A stretch of 64,000 bases of DNA, from assembly GCA_017442825.1 (NCBI GenBank), contig JAFRYZ010000037.1, forward strand, positions 40,585 to 104,584. Direction: 5' to 3'. Made by a program: the position numbers and the translations under genes. The first letter of the stretch is position 1. Each line of letters opens with the position of its first letter. Below are positions 7,087-14,363 of this stretch, piece by piece. The notes beneath the pieces are model-generated. The model ran no database searches, was not told the origin of the DNA, and worked only from the letters and a program-made list of their open reading frames with translations. The stretch is from Prevotella sp. GTDB taxonomy: Bacteria > Bacteroidota > Bacteroidia > Bacteroidales > Bacteroidaceae.

Positions 7087-9210
7087 TCATTTCTCCACCC
7101 TGATGCGGGCATCAACAGCAATGACATCATTTTCATCGGCAAGCAACGGATTGATGTCCATCTCTTTGATTTCCGTTGCAAAACGAAGCAATGTTGACAG
7201 TCGCACGATAATCTCGGCATATTTCCGTTTATTGATACCCTTCATTCCGCGCGTACCTTTTATAATCTTATATCCACGCAAGGAATTGATCATGCTGTAT
7301 GCCTCTTCATAGCTCAACGGTGCCAGACCCGACGACACATCCTTGAGCACTTCGACAAAGATGCCGCCCAGTCCGCAGAGGACCACATGTCCGAAGCGTT
7401 CCTCGTACTTAGCCCCAATAAAAAGCTCCGTACCTTTTATCATTTTCTGCACCATCACCGAAGTAGCACCGTAAATCTTCATCAATCGGTCGAACTCTGC
7501 TGCCAGCACCTCTCGGCTACGAATGTTCAGCGCCACACCGCCGACATCACTCTTATGCACAGGTCCCACCACTTTTGCCACTACAGGATAGCCACACTTG
7601 TCGGCAAAGTCCAAGACCTCCTCCTTCACCTCACTGACAAACTCCGGCACGGTAGGTATTCCTGCACATTCAAGGAGTTCGCGAACCACATGTGGAGGCA
7701 GGTAACCATCGTCTTTACTGTCTTTGGTGTCATTAGGGTCTTTAAGGTCCTTAGAGTCCTTAGGGTCCTTAGGGTCCTTCAAGCTGTCTATAATCCTCCT
7801 GATGCGCGGCACGTCAACCCCGTGTATATCCACCTGCTGGTCTGCCGGTGCCGGTGTTTTCATCACCTGTGTCAGTGCTGTTGCCAGCGTCACCTCATCG
7901 GCAAAGTTCACATGACCTTTCTTCAAGAACTCCTGCACCTCCGGTCCGGCCGTATTCACACTCGGCAAGATGGGGAAGATAGGTTTCTTGCACTCCAAAA
8001 TTTTCTGGTGCAACACGGCATAGGCATCATACAGCCGCACCAAACCCGGTGAACCGAAGATCACCATGATGGCATCGATGTTGTCGAAGTGCTGCTCACA
8101 ATAGTCGATGGCGATACCCAAATGTTCGGGCGTACCCGTTGCCAACACATCAATGGGGTTGCTGACGGCAGCACCAGGCAGCAACTTCGACTTCAGTTCC
8201 TCTGCTCTCTCACCGCTCAGAAGGGGTACCTCCATGCCTCCTTTCGACAAGGCATCGGTCAGCATCACACCAGGACCACCGGCATGGGTGACGATAGCAA
8301 AGTTCTTACCCGTGAACTTAGGCAAGGTAAAGATGCAACCCACTGTCGTCAGTTCCTCACGCGAGAAGCAACGAACGATGCCTGCCTTACGGAAGAGCGC
8401 TTCCACGGCAGAGTCACTGGATGCCAGAGCTCCCGTATGGCTCGATGCAGCCCGGCTTCCACTCTGTGATGTTCCGGCTTTAATGGCAGCAATACGACAT
8501 CCCTTCCGTATCAGCGACGTGGCATGATACAGCAGTTTGTCAGGGTCGGCAATGTTTTCGATATAGAGCAGTTTCACCAGCGAATCCTTCTCAACATCGA
8601 AATGCTCGTCCATATACTCCAGTACGGTCTCAATACCAATCTGTTTGCCGTTGCCTATCGACCACACCGAATTGAACGGTAACCCTTTCGACACGGCACT
8701 CTCCAAGATAAAAACCGCCGTAGCCCCAGAACCAGAGATAAAATCGACCCCTTTCGGATTCAAGTTCGGTATAGGCTTCGTAAACACCGAATGGTGCCAG
8801 CGTGTCAGCAAACCGATACAGTTCGGTCCTATCAAGGCACAGCCATATTTGTCACAGGTTTCTATAATCTGTTGTTCCAACAAGGCACCCTCGTGCGTTT
8901 CCTCACTGAAACCAGCCGAGATAATAATAAATGCACGCACCTGCTTTTCCTTTGCCAGGAATTCCACGTACTCCGGACAGAAACGTGCTGCCACCACCAG
9001 GATGGCAAGATCAGTTGTCGGCAGTTGCTTCACATCATGGAAAACCTTGATACCTTGAATCTCATCCTCCTTCGGATTCACCACACGCAGGACACCTTGA
9101 TATCCTCCATTCAAGATATTGCGGATTACCGCACCGCCAGGCTTATGAACATTATTAGAACCACCGATAACAACAATACTTTCAGGCTGTAGTAACTGTT
9201 GGTTAATCAT
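7087..9210 (-). CDS. ADP-forming acetate/arylacetate-CoA ligase (fused alpha-beta)
   Basis: This 707-residue enzyme is of the acyl-CoA synthetase (NDP-forming) family, which turns acyl-CoA plus ADP and phosphate into acid plus ATP. Seen: an N-terminal CoA-binding domain (SIVVIGGSNNVHKPGGAVI), a middle succinyl-CoA-ligase-like domain with VDFISGSGA and the phosphohistidine segment SRAASSHTGALA, and a C-terminal ATP-grasp domain (GYPVVAKVVGPVHKSDVGGV, MDINPLL). The start at 9210 has GGAG seven bases upstream and a good promoter 32 bases beyond. Opposite iorAB but in the same block, it probably harvests ATP from arylacetyl-CoA. A 24-residue KDP/KDS/KDL tripeptide repeat, encoded by a 9-bp array, lies in the linker before the ATP-grasp domain. 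Confidence 0.88.
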   Translation of the reverse strand: MINQQLLQPESIVVIGGSNNVHKPGGAVIRNILNGGYQGVLRVVNPKEDEIQGIKVFHDVKQLPTTDLAILVVAARFCPEYVEFLAKEKQVRAFIIISAGFSEETHEGALLEQQIIETCDKYGCALIGPNCIGLLTRWHHSVFTKPIPNLNPKGVDFISGSGATAVFILESAVSKGLPFNSVWSIGNGKQIGIETVLEYMDEHFDVEKDSLVKLLYIENIADPDKLLYHATSLIRKGCRIAAIKAGTSQSGSRAASSHTGALASSDSAVEALFRKAGIVRCFSREELTTVGCIFTLPKFTGKNFAIVTHAGGPGVMLTDALSKGGMEVPLLSGERAEELKSKLLPGAAVSNPIDVLATGTPEHLGIAIDYCEQHFDNIDAIMVIFGSPGLVRLYDAYAVLHQKILECKKPIFPILPSVNTAGPEVQEFLKKGHVNFADEVTLATALTQVMKTPAPADQQVDIHGVDVPRIRRIIDSLKDPKDPKDSKDLKDPNDTKDSKDDGYLPPHVVRELLECAGIPTVPEFVSEVKEEVLDFADKCGYPVVAKVVGPVHKSDVGGVALNIRSREVLAAEFDRLMKIYGATSVMVQKMIKGTELFIGAKYEERFGHVVLCGLGGIFVEVLKDVSSGLAPLSYEEAYSMINSLRGYKIIKGTRGMKGINKRKYAEIIVRLSTLLRFATEIKEMDINPLLADENDVIAVDARIRVEK
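7711..7782. repeat. 9-bp-period array, eight units, in frame inside the acyl-CoA ligase
   Basis: On the plus strand the units are GTCTTTACT, GTCTTTGGT, GTCATTAGG, GTCTTTAAG, GTCCTTAGA, GTCCTTAGG (twice) and GTCCTTCAA. On the coding strand they read AAGGACCCT-type codons (Lys-Asp-x). The unit AAGGACCCT also occurs in the intergenic array at 10701-10754. Confidence 0.93.
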
Positions 9211-9241
9211 AATATCTCCGTTTAAAATATGTATAGTGATA

Positions 9242-9272
9242 CAAAAATAGTGCAAATTCTGCATATTGCAAA
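9242..9272 (-). promoter_or_regulatory. Consensus Bacteroidota promoter of the acyl-CoA ligase
   Basis: On the minus strand TTTG (9272-9269), 19 bases, then TATTTTTG (9249-9242) match TTTG-N19-TAnnTTTG. It sits 31 bases before the ATG at 9210 and rules out upstream starts. Confidence 0.8.
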
Positions 9273-9288
9273 AGTTTTTCCAGGAAGA

Positions 9289-9322
9289 TTTGACCAAAAG
9301 CCATTTTTTTGTTGTATTTTTG
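9289..9322 (+). promoter_or_regulatory. Promoter of paaK-1
   Basis: TATTTTTG at 9315-9322 matches the -7 box, with TTTG at 9289-9292 (22-base spacing, slightly long). It is back to back with the promoter of the acyl-CoA ligase, so the two directions of the pathway share one short control region. Confidence 0.65.
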
Positions 9323-9387
9323 TGGGGCTAAAATCTACGGCATGCAATAACCAAACACGAAATAAAACAAATTAAAACCAAGAAACA

Positions 9388-10695
9388 ATGATTTGGAATC
9401 CAAACAAAGAATGCATGAGTCGCGATGAGATGAGTGCATTACAAGGCAAACGACTGCACAAGATTGTAGCGTATGTCTATCACAATGTACCCTTCTATCG
9501 TAACAAGATGCAGGAAATGGACATCCGCCCCGATGATATTCAGACCATCGAGGATATTAACAAACTGCCTTTTACCACCAAGAAAGACCTGCGCGACAAT
9601 TATCCGTTCGGACTGCAGGCAGCCCCACAGAGCGAAATCATTCGTGTTCATGCTTCGTCAGGAACAACCGGCAACCCCACCATCGTCGGCTATACCCGCA
9701 AAGACATCGGCGTATGGAGCGAATGTATGGCACGTTGTCTGACCTCCTATGGTATCACTCGCAACGACACCTTTTCCGTTGCCTATGGCTACGGGCTCTT
9801 CACCGGTGGACTGGGTGCCCACTATGGCGTAGAGCACCTCGGAGCCTCCGTTATCCCCGCCAGCACGGGTAATACTGAGAAACACCTGAAACTCATTCGC
9901 GACCTCGGCATCACCGGTATTGCCTGCACACCTTCCTACGCCCTCTATCTGGCAGAGACGATGGACAAGATGGGAATTACTAAAGACCAAATTAAACTGC
10001 GTGTCGGTGCCTTCGGTGCAGAGCCGTGGACCGAGAGCATGCGCAAAGAGATAGAAGAGCGCTTGGGTCTGAAAGGCTACAACCTTTACGGACTTTCCGA
10101 AATCATGGGTCCCAGCGTCAGCTACGAATGTCAGATGCAACATGGCAGTCACATTTGCGAAGACCACTTCTATCCCGAAATCATCAACCCTGTCACATTA
10201 GAAAAACTACCTAACGGACAAACGGGCGAACTGGTCTTCACTACCCTCACCAAGGAAGGAATGCCCGTGTTGCGCTATCGCACCCGCGACCTTTGTATGC
10301 TCATGGACGGACAGTGCGACTGCGGCCGTACCAGCATCCGTATGGGACGTATCGAGGGACGTTCCGACGACATGCTCATCATCCGCGGTATCAACGTCTT
10401 CCCGTCACAGGTAGAGAGCGTTGTCCTCAGCATGAAAGAGTTTGCTCCCCGCTACATGCTTGTTGTTGACCGCGTCAACAACCTCGACACCCTGCAAGTA
10501 CAAGTGGAAATCCGTCAGGAGTACTTTACCAGCACCTTCGACACGCCAGCCGCCGTCGATACATTGGAGAAGAAACTCGCCTCCAAGCTCAAGAGCGTCC
10601 TCAGCATCAGTGCCAAGGTACAACTTAAGGCACCGAACACTATTGAGCGCAGCCAAGGCAAGAGTGCGCACGTTATTGACAAACGCAAATTATAA
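9388..10695 (+). CDS. paaK: Phenylacetate-CoA ligase (paralog 1)
   Basis: This 435-residue AMP-forming ligase of the PaaK family activates phenylacetate or related arylacetates to CoA thioesters. Seen: the phosphate-binding loop HASSGTTGNPTIVGYT, YGLSEIMGPSVSYEC (adenine and acyl pocket), RYRTRDL with the conserved hinge region, and GRSDDMLIIRGINVFPSQVE leading into the C-terminal PaaK domain. Length is typical. It starts the rightward group paaK-1, paaK-2, ACT. No PaaABCE epoxidase genes are present, so aerobic phenylacetate breakdown is unlikely. Together with IOR it could feed arylacetates into aromatic amino acid synthesis. Confidence 0.92.
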   Translation: MIWNPNKECMSRDEMSALQGKRLHKIVAYVYHNVPFYRNKMQEMDIRPDDIQTIEDINKLPFTTKKDLRDNYPFGLQAAPQSEIIRVHASSGTTGNPTIVGYTRKDIGVWSECMARCLTSYGITRNDTFSVAYGYGLFTGGLGAHYGVEHLGASVIPASTGNTEKHLKLIRDLGITGIACTPSYALYLAETMDKMGITKDQIKLRVGAFGAEPWTESMRKEIEERLGLKGYNLYGLSEIMGPSVSYECQMQHGSHICEDHFYPEIINPVTLEKLPNGQTGELVFTTLTKEGMPVLRYRTRDLCMLMDGQCDCGRTSIRMGRIEGRSDDMLIIRGINVFPSQVESVVLSMKEFAPRYMLVVDRVNNLDTLQVQVEIRQEYFTSTFDTPAAVDTLEKKLASKLKSVLSISAKVQLKAPNTIERSQGKSAHVIDKRKL

Positions 10696-10700
10696 TTTTT

Positions 10701-10754
10701 AAAGACCTTAAAGTCCTTAAAGTCCTTAAAGTCCTTAAGGACCTTAAGGACCCT
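10701..10754. repeat. 9-bp-period array, six units (AAAGTCCTT)
   Basis: Units AAAGACCTT, AAAGTCCTT (three times), AAGGACCTT and AAGGACCCT fill the gap between the two paaK genes. The last unit is identical to the coding unit of the array inside the acyl-CoA ligase. Confidence 0.93.
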
Positions 10755-10773
10755 AATATAACCTAAATAAGAA

Positions 10774-12087
10774 ATGAATTATAGCAATTATTTCAATCCA
10801 GAACTGGAAACGATGTCACGCAGTGAACTGGAGGCACTCCAGTTGGAACGCCTGCAGAAGACGGTCAACCACTGCATGAACTCGCCGTTCTATCAGAACA
10901 AATTCAAGGAATTAGGCATCACTCCCGACGACATCAAGACTCTTGACGATGTCCGTAAGTTACCCTTCACCACCAAGGAAGACCTGCGCGAGAACTATCC
11001 GTTCGGCATCTGTTGCGTACCGATGAAAGACTGCGTGCGACTGCACTCCTCCAGCGGAACGACCGGCAACCCCACCGTTGTGCTCCATTCTCAGAAAGAC
11101 CTTGACGAATGGGCAAATGCTGTTGCCCGTTGTCTGTGGATGGTAGGCAGCCGCCCAGAAGATGTCTTCCAGAACTCAGCAGGCTATGGCATGTTCACTG
11201 CCGGTCTGGGGTTCCAGTATGGTGCAGAGAAAGTGGGAATGCTCACCGTTCCAGCCGCTGCCGGTAACACCACCCGACAAATCAAGTTCATCAAGGATTT
11301 CGGCACCAGCGTCCTCCATGCCATCCCCTCTTATGCCTCACGCATCTATGAAGTCATGAAAGAGGAAGGTTGCGACCCGCGCAAGGACACCAAGTTGCGT
11401 GTACTCTGCATCGGTGCCGAGCCGCATAGCGAGGAACAGCGCAAGCGCATCGAAGACAACCTCGGTGTGAAAGCCTACAACTCGTATGGCATCTCCGAGA
11501 TGATGGGACCAGGTGTCGCTTTCGAATGTCAGGAACAGAATGGCCTTCACATCTGGGAAGATTACTTTATTGTCGAGATTATCGACCCCGTGACCCTCGA
11601 ACCCCTCCCCGACGGAGAATTAGGCGAGCTCGTGCTGACCACTATCAACCGCGAAGCCATGCCATTGCTGCGCTATCGCACCCGCGACCTGACACGCATC
11701 CTGCCAGGCGACTGTCCCTGCGGACGCCACCACAAGCGCTTGGCTCGTCTGCAAGGGCGTAGCGACGACATGATGATACTCAAGGGCGTCAACATTTTCC
11801 CGATACAGATTGAGAAGATCCTGTTGAAGTTCAAGGAACTCTCTACCGATTATCTCATCACCTTAGAAACGAAAGAGAACGGCGACACGATGACCATCGA
11901 TGTCGAACTGAGCCAGCTCTTCACCGATGACTATACCCGTCTGCAGCGATTGGAGAAAGACATCACCCGCCTGCTGAAAGACGAGATTCTCATCACCCCC
12001 AAAGTGCGCCTTGTCCCCAAGGGAACCCTTGCCGTTTCCGACGAGAAGAAAGCCGTGCGCGTGAAAGACCTAAGGAAATTGTTCTAA
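10774..12087 (+). CDS. paaK: Phenylacetate-CoA ligase (paralog 2)
   Basis: This 437-residue second PaaK-family ligase has the same architecture as its upstream neighbour: HSSSGTTGNPTVVLHSQ, YGISEMMGPGVAFEC, RYRTRDLTR and GRSDDMMILKGVNIFPIQIE. The two copies are clearly homologous throughout but differ in the acyl-pocket region (SEIMGPSVSYEC versus SEMMGPGVAFEC), so they may prefer different arylacetates, for example phenyl- and indoleacetate. That split is a guess. It is separated from paaK-1 by an array-bearing gap and lies 102 bases before the ACT gene, probably in one transcript. Confidence 0.92.
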   Translation: MNYSNYFNPELETMSRSELEALQLERLQKTVNHCMNSPFYQNKFKELGITPDDIKTLDDVRKLPFTTKEDLRENYPFGICCVPMKDCVRLHSSSGTTGNPTVVLHSQKDLDEWANAVARCLWMVGSRPEDVFQNSAGYGMFTAGLGFQYGAEKVGMLTVPAAAGNTTRQIKFIKDFGTSVLHAIPSYASRIYEVMKEEGCDPRKDTKLRVLCIGAEPHSEEQRKRIEDNLGVKAYNSYGISEMMGPGVAFECQEQNGLHIWEDYFIVEIIDPVTLEPLPDGELGELVLTTINREAMPLLRYRTRDLTRILPGDCPCGRHHKRLARLQGRSDDMMILKGVNIFPIQIEKILLKFKELSTDYLITLETKENGDTMTIDVELSQLFTDDYTRLQRLEKDITRLLKDEILITPKVRLVPKGTLAVSDEKKAVRVKDLRKLF

Positions 12088-12101
12088 AGAGAAAAGCGGA
12101 A

Positions 12102-12146
12102 ATGCCGGACGCTCCGGATAATCCGGAAAATCCGGAGAATCCGAAA
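12102..12146. repeat. 9-bp-period array, five units (NNTCCGGAN)
   Basis: ATGCCGGAC, GCTCCGGAT, AATCCGGAA, AATCCGGAG and AATCCGAAA lie in the gap between paaK-2 and the ACT gene. The unit consensus matches the arrays on both sides of the aminotransferase gene. Confidence 0.92.
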
Positions 12147-12189
12147 TCCCGAACAACAACAACATCACAACAAAAAAAATAAAGCAACC

Positions 12190-12618
12190 ATGACAATCAA
12201 CCAAATTTCCATCTTCATTGAGAACCGTTCAGGTACACTGGTAAAGGTTCTCGAGCTGTTGAAGCAATCAAACATTCAGATTATTGCCTCAACCATTGCC
12301 GACACGGCAGAATATGGCATCTACCGCCTCATCTGCAGTGAGCCGGCACGAGCCTATCAAGAGTTGAAAGCTGCCGGCGTAGCCGTAGCCATCTCCGATG
12401 TTTTTGCCTTGGAACTCGACAACGAGCCAGGACGTGCAGCCGAAGCCGTTAAAATCTTCAGCGATGCCAACATCAGCATCACCTACATGTACAGCTTCCT
12501 TCTCAATGGCAAGGGAATCCTCATCTTCCGCACCGACAACACGGAAGAGGCACGCGAGGTCATCATTCTGAATAACCTCAAGTTCATCGCTGAGAAAGAC
12601 CTTACAGCATTGGCATAA
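12190..12618 (+). CDS. Tandem ACT-domain protein
   Basis: This 142-residue protein consists of two ACT domains: residues 3-68 (ISIFIENRSGTLVKVLELL) and about 72-140 (LDNEPGRAAEAVKIFSDANISITYMY). ACT domains bind amino acids and regulate metabolic enzymes. There is no catalytic domain, so it is probably a ligand-binding regulator of the neighbouring phenylacetate-CoA ligases or IOR. ACT proteins next to paaK are common in anaerobic Bacteroidota. The ligand is most plausibly an aromatic amino acid, inferred from context only. It ends one base before a large inverted repeat that also supplies the end of mutY. Confidence 0.88.
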   Translation: MTINQISIFIENRSGTLVKVLELLKQSNIQIIASTIADTAEYGIYRLICSEPARAYQELKAAGVAVAISDVFALELDNEPGRAAEAVKIFSDANISITYMYSFLLNGKGILIFRTDNTEEAREVIILNNLKFIAEKDLTALA

Positions 12619-12716
12619 AGAAAGACCCTCCCCAGCCCTCCCTGTTTAGGGAGGGGGCCTCACGCTTCTGCGGTTACTACTCCCTCCCTAAACAGGGAGG
12701 GCTGGGGAGGGTCTTT
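12619..12716. repeat. Nested palindrome: two inverted G/C-rich hairpin units
   Basis: The left arm (about 12619-12655) and right arm (12680-12716) are reverse complements of each other over about 36 bases. Each arm also contains its own hairpin CCCTCCC-TGTTTA-GGGAGGG. A 24-base spacer separates them. It lies between the converging ACT and mutY genes and could act as a two-way terminator. The mutY stop codon (12677-12679) is in the spacer, so the last codons of mutY (KTLPSPPCLGRE) are encoded by the right arm. Confidence 0.92.
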
Positions 12717-13990
12717 AGTAATATCTCTATCAGTCTCGGAACAGCATAGTTGTCTATCTCCTCCTCCTTTATCCATATATAATCATCTGGCAGCACCGGC
12801 TTCTCCTCCACCTCCCACAAGTAGAAGTCAGCCCAAATAACCCTGTGCGTCAGCACATGCTTAAGGTTGCGTCGCAACAATTGACAATTGACAATTGACA
12901 ATTGACAATTATCATCCCTCCTATGGTCATTACCTATTGGAAACGGTAAATTCTCTATTGCCAATTTTGCAATCGACGAAGTCGCTTCGCTTGTCGAAGT
13001 AATCGCGCAGCGCTTGCAGAGCGAAGCGGCGCAAGAATTGTCAATTATCCGCTCGGCTTTGCCGCTCCTTCGAGCAACAGCGAGTCTGGAGAATTGTAAA
13101 TTGTCAATTGAATATGGTTCCCACAGCCCTTGCCAGATATCGCCGGCACCCCGTCTATGAATAGCCGTCTCGCCGTTGCAGCGGATATATACATACGTCA
13201 TCCGCCGTTCCTTCACCTGCAGTTTCTTCTCTTTCACGGGCAGTTGTTCCACCCTACCCGTTCGAAACGCGTCACACGTCTCCATCAGCGGGCAGTCGCC
13301 ACATTTCGGAGACTTCGGCGTACATTGCAACGCACCGAAGTCCATGATGGCTTGGTTGTAAGTAGCACCTATTGAAGGTTCCGAGTAATCAGAGTAATCA
13401 GAATAATCGGATTGATCAGAGTAATCGGAATATTCGGAGTAATCAGAGTTTTCCGAATCATCTGAACAGACGTTCGGCAACATTTCTTGAGCCAACGCAG
13501 CAAACACCTTCTTGCCTTCCGTAGTATTGATGGGGGTATCTATGCCGAAGTATCTGCTCAGCACACGATATACATTCCCGTCGACAACAGCTGCAGGGAT
13601 GCCAAAGGCGAAGCTGGCGATGGCTGCCGCTGTATAGTCTCCTACCCCTTTCAGCTTTCTTATCTCCTCCAGCGTCTGTGGGAAACCGCCAAGCGCTACA
13701 ATCTGTCGTGCTGCCGCATGCAGGTTCCGCGCCCTACTGTAATAACCCAGCCCTTGCCATTCGCGCAACACCTCATCCTCCGTTGCTGCTGCCAAAGCCT
13801 CCACCGTCTGCCATCGCTGCATAAAACGCTCCCAGTATGCCCATCCCTGCTGGATGCGCGTCTGTTGCAGGATAATCTCACTGAGCCATATTGCATACGG
13901 GTCTTTCGTCTCGCGCCACGGCAGATTCCTGCCATGCTCCTTGTACCAATGTAGCAATGAAGTTGTGAAAAAACTATTCACTATAGTCAT
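12677..13990 (-). CDS. mutY: A/G-specific adenine DNA glycosylase with two repeat-derived insertions
   Basis: MutY removes adenine mispaired with 8-oxoguanine. Seen: SEIILQQTRIQQGWAYWERF, the helix-hairpin-helix LKGVGDYTAAAIASFAFG with VVDGNVYRV (catalytic Asp), and the [4Fe-4S] pattern C-x6-C-x2-C-x5-C. LTHRVIWADFYLWE of the C-terminal NUDIX-like domain is also present. The start at 13990 lies 24 bases after a consensus -7 box; an upstream reading to 14068 begins before the promoter. At 437 residues it is about 80-100 longer than usual. One insertion (SDYSDYSDQ type, a 9-bp array) precedes the Fe-S loop. A second, about 78 residues from a MITE-like element, splits the C-terminal domain. The last 12 residues come from a palindrome. 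Whether the protein still works is uncertain, but the frame is intact. Confidence 0.9.
   Translation of the reverse strand: MTIVNSFFTTSLLHWYKEHGRNLPWRETKDPYAIWLSEIILQQTRIQQGWAYWERFMQRWQTVEALAAATEDEVLREWQGLGYYSRARNLHAAARQIVALGGFPQTLEEIRKLKGVGDYTAAAIASFAFGIPAAVVDGNVYRVLSRYFGIDTPINTTEGKKVFAALAQEMLPNVCSDDSENSDYSEYSDYSDQSDYSDYSDYSEPSIGATYNQAIMDFGALQCTPKSPKCGDCPLMETCDAFRTGRVEQLPVKEKKLQVKERRMTYVYIRCNGETAIHRRGAGDIWQGLWEPYSIDNLQFSRLAVARRSGKAERIIDNSCAASLCKRCAITSTSEATSSIAKLAIENLPFPIGNDHRRDDNCQLSIVNCQLLRRNLKHVLTHRVIWADFYLWEVEEKPVLPDDYIWIKEEEIDNYAVPRLIEILLKTLPSPPCLGRE
12878..13110. repeat. MITE-like element with CAATTGACAATT ends, translated inside mutY
   Basis: The left end is a run of four to five ACAATTG heptamers and the right end carries AATTGTCAATTG, the exact inverse of CAATTGACAATT. 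In between lie short palindromes such as GCTCGGCTTTGCCGCTCC and GAAGTCGCTTCGCTTGTCGA. The whole length is read through in the mutY frame. Confidence 0.8.
13379..13468. repeat. 9-bp-period array, ten units (ATCAGAGTA), in frame inside mutY
   Basis: TTCCGAGTA, ATCAGAGTA, ATCAGAATA, ATCGGATTG, ATCAGAGTA, ATCGGAATA, TTCGGAGTA, ATCAGAGTT, TTCCGAATC and ATCTGAACA run without gaps. On the coding strand they give Ser-Asp/Glu-Tyr tripeptides. Confidence 0.94.
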
Positions 13991-14013
13991 CGTGGTTGTC
14001 GGAATTATGCCTG

Positions 14014-14045
14014 CAAAGATATTGCAATTCCTCGACTCTACCAAA
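14014..14045 (-). promoter_or_regulatory. Consensus promoter of mutY
   Basis: On the minus strand TTTG (14045-14042), 20 bases and TATCTTTG (14021-14014) match TTTG-N20-TAnnTTTG. It decides for the mutY start at 13990. Confidence 0.8.
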
Positions 14046-14145
14046 TTACATTCTCGATTAATGAACATAACAAAACGATGCCGCCCTCACGTCTCCGTGA
14101 CAGGGCGGCATCGCCTTTCGCTTTTCATATAGAGGTCTGTACCTT

Positions 14146-14346
14146 CTATTCCCAGAGATTGGATGAATGAAACCACATGCTCTCTTCTTCTTCACTTTCA
14201 TTCCAAGAGGAGTGGTGACGAGCCCAATTATCGTCAGTATTTCCTTCTTCTGTACCTCCTTGAGGGTCTGACCATTCAGATTCCATTACTCGATATGGAA
14301 CTACGATAACTTCTGTTTCTGGTTGTATATAGTGCTTTTTTTCCAT
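14146..14346 (-). CDS. Small hypothetical protein (66 aa) coupled to the giant protein
   Basis: I do not recognise a function. The start MEKKHYIQPETEVIVVPYRV resembles a type of very short Bacteroidota protein beginning M-K-K-x-Y-I-x-P-x-x-x-V. The rest is rich in Glu, Trp, Ser and His (ARHHSSWNESEEEESMWFHS) and has no membrane segment or signal peptide. GGAGG lies nine bases before the ATG. It begins 17 bases after the stop of the giant gene, so the two are almost certainly co-transcribed. It could be a secreted or modified peptide, a chaperone-like companion or a regulator of its neighbour; the sequence does not decide. Confidence 0.7.
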   Translation of the reverse strand: MEKKHYIQPETEVIVVPYRVMESEWSDPQGGTEEGNTDDNWARHHSSWNESEEEESMWFHSSNLWE

Positions 14347-14363
14347 TGCTACTTTCCTCCATC

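Noticed and set aside
9388-12087. Aerobic phenylacetate degradation pathway
   Set aside because: Only PaaK-type ligases are present; the PaaABCE epoxidase and later genes are missing, and IOR indicates an anaerobic pathway.
3371-12618. Horizontally acquired island
   Set aside because: Base composition and promoter style look like the surroundings, and no integrase or tRNA boundary is seen.
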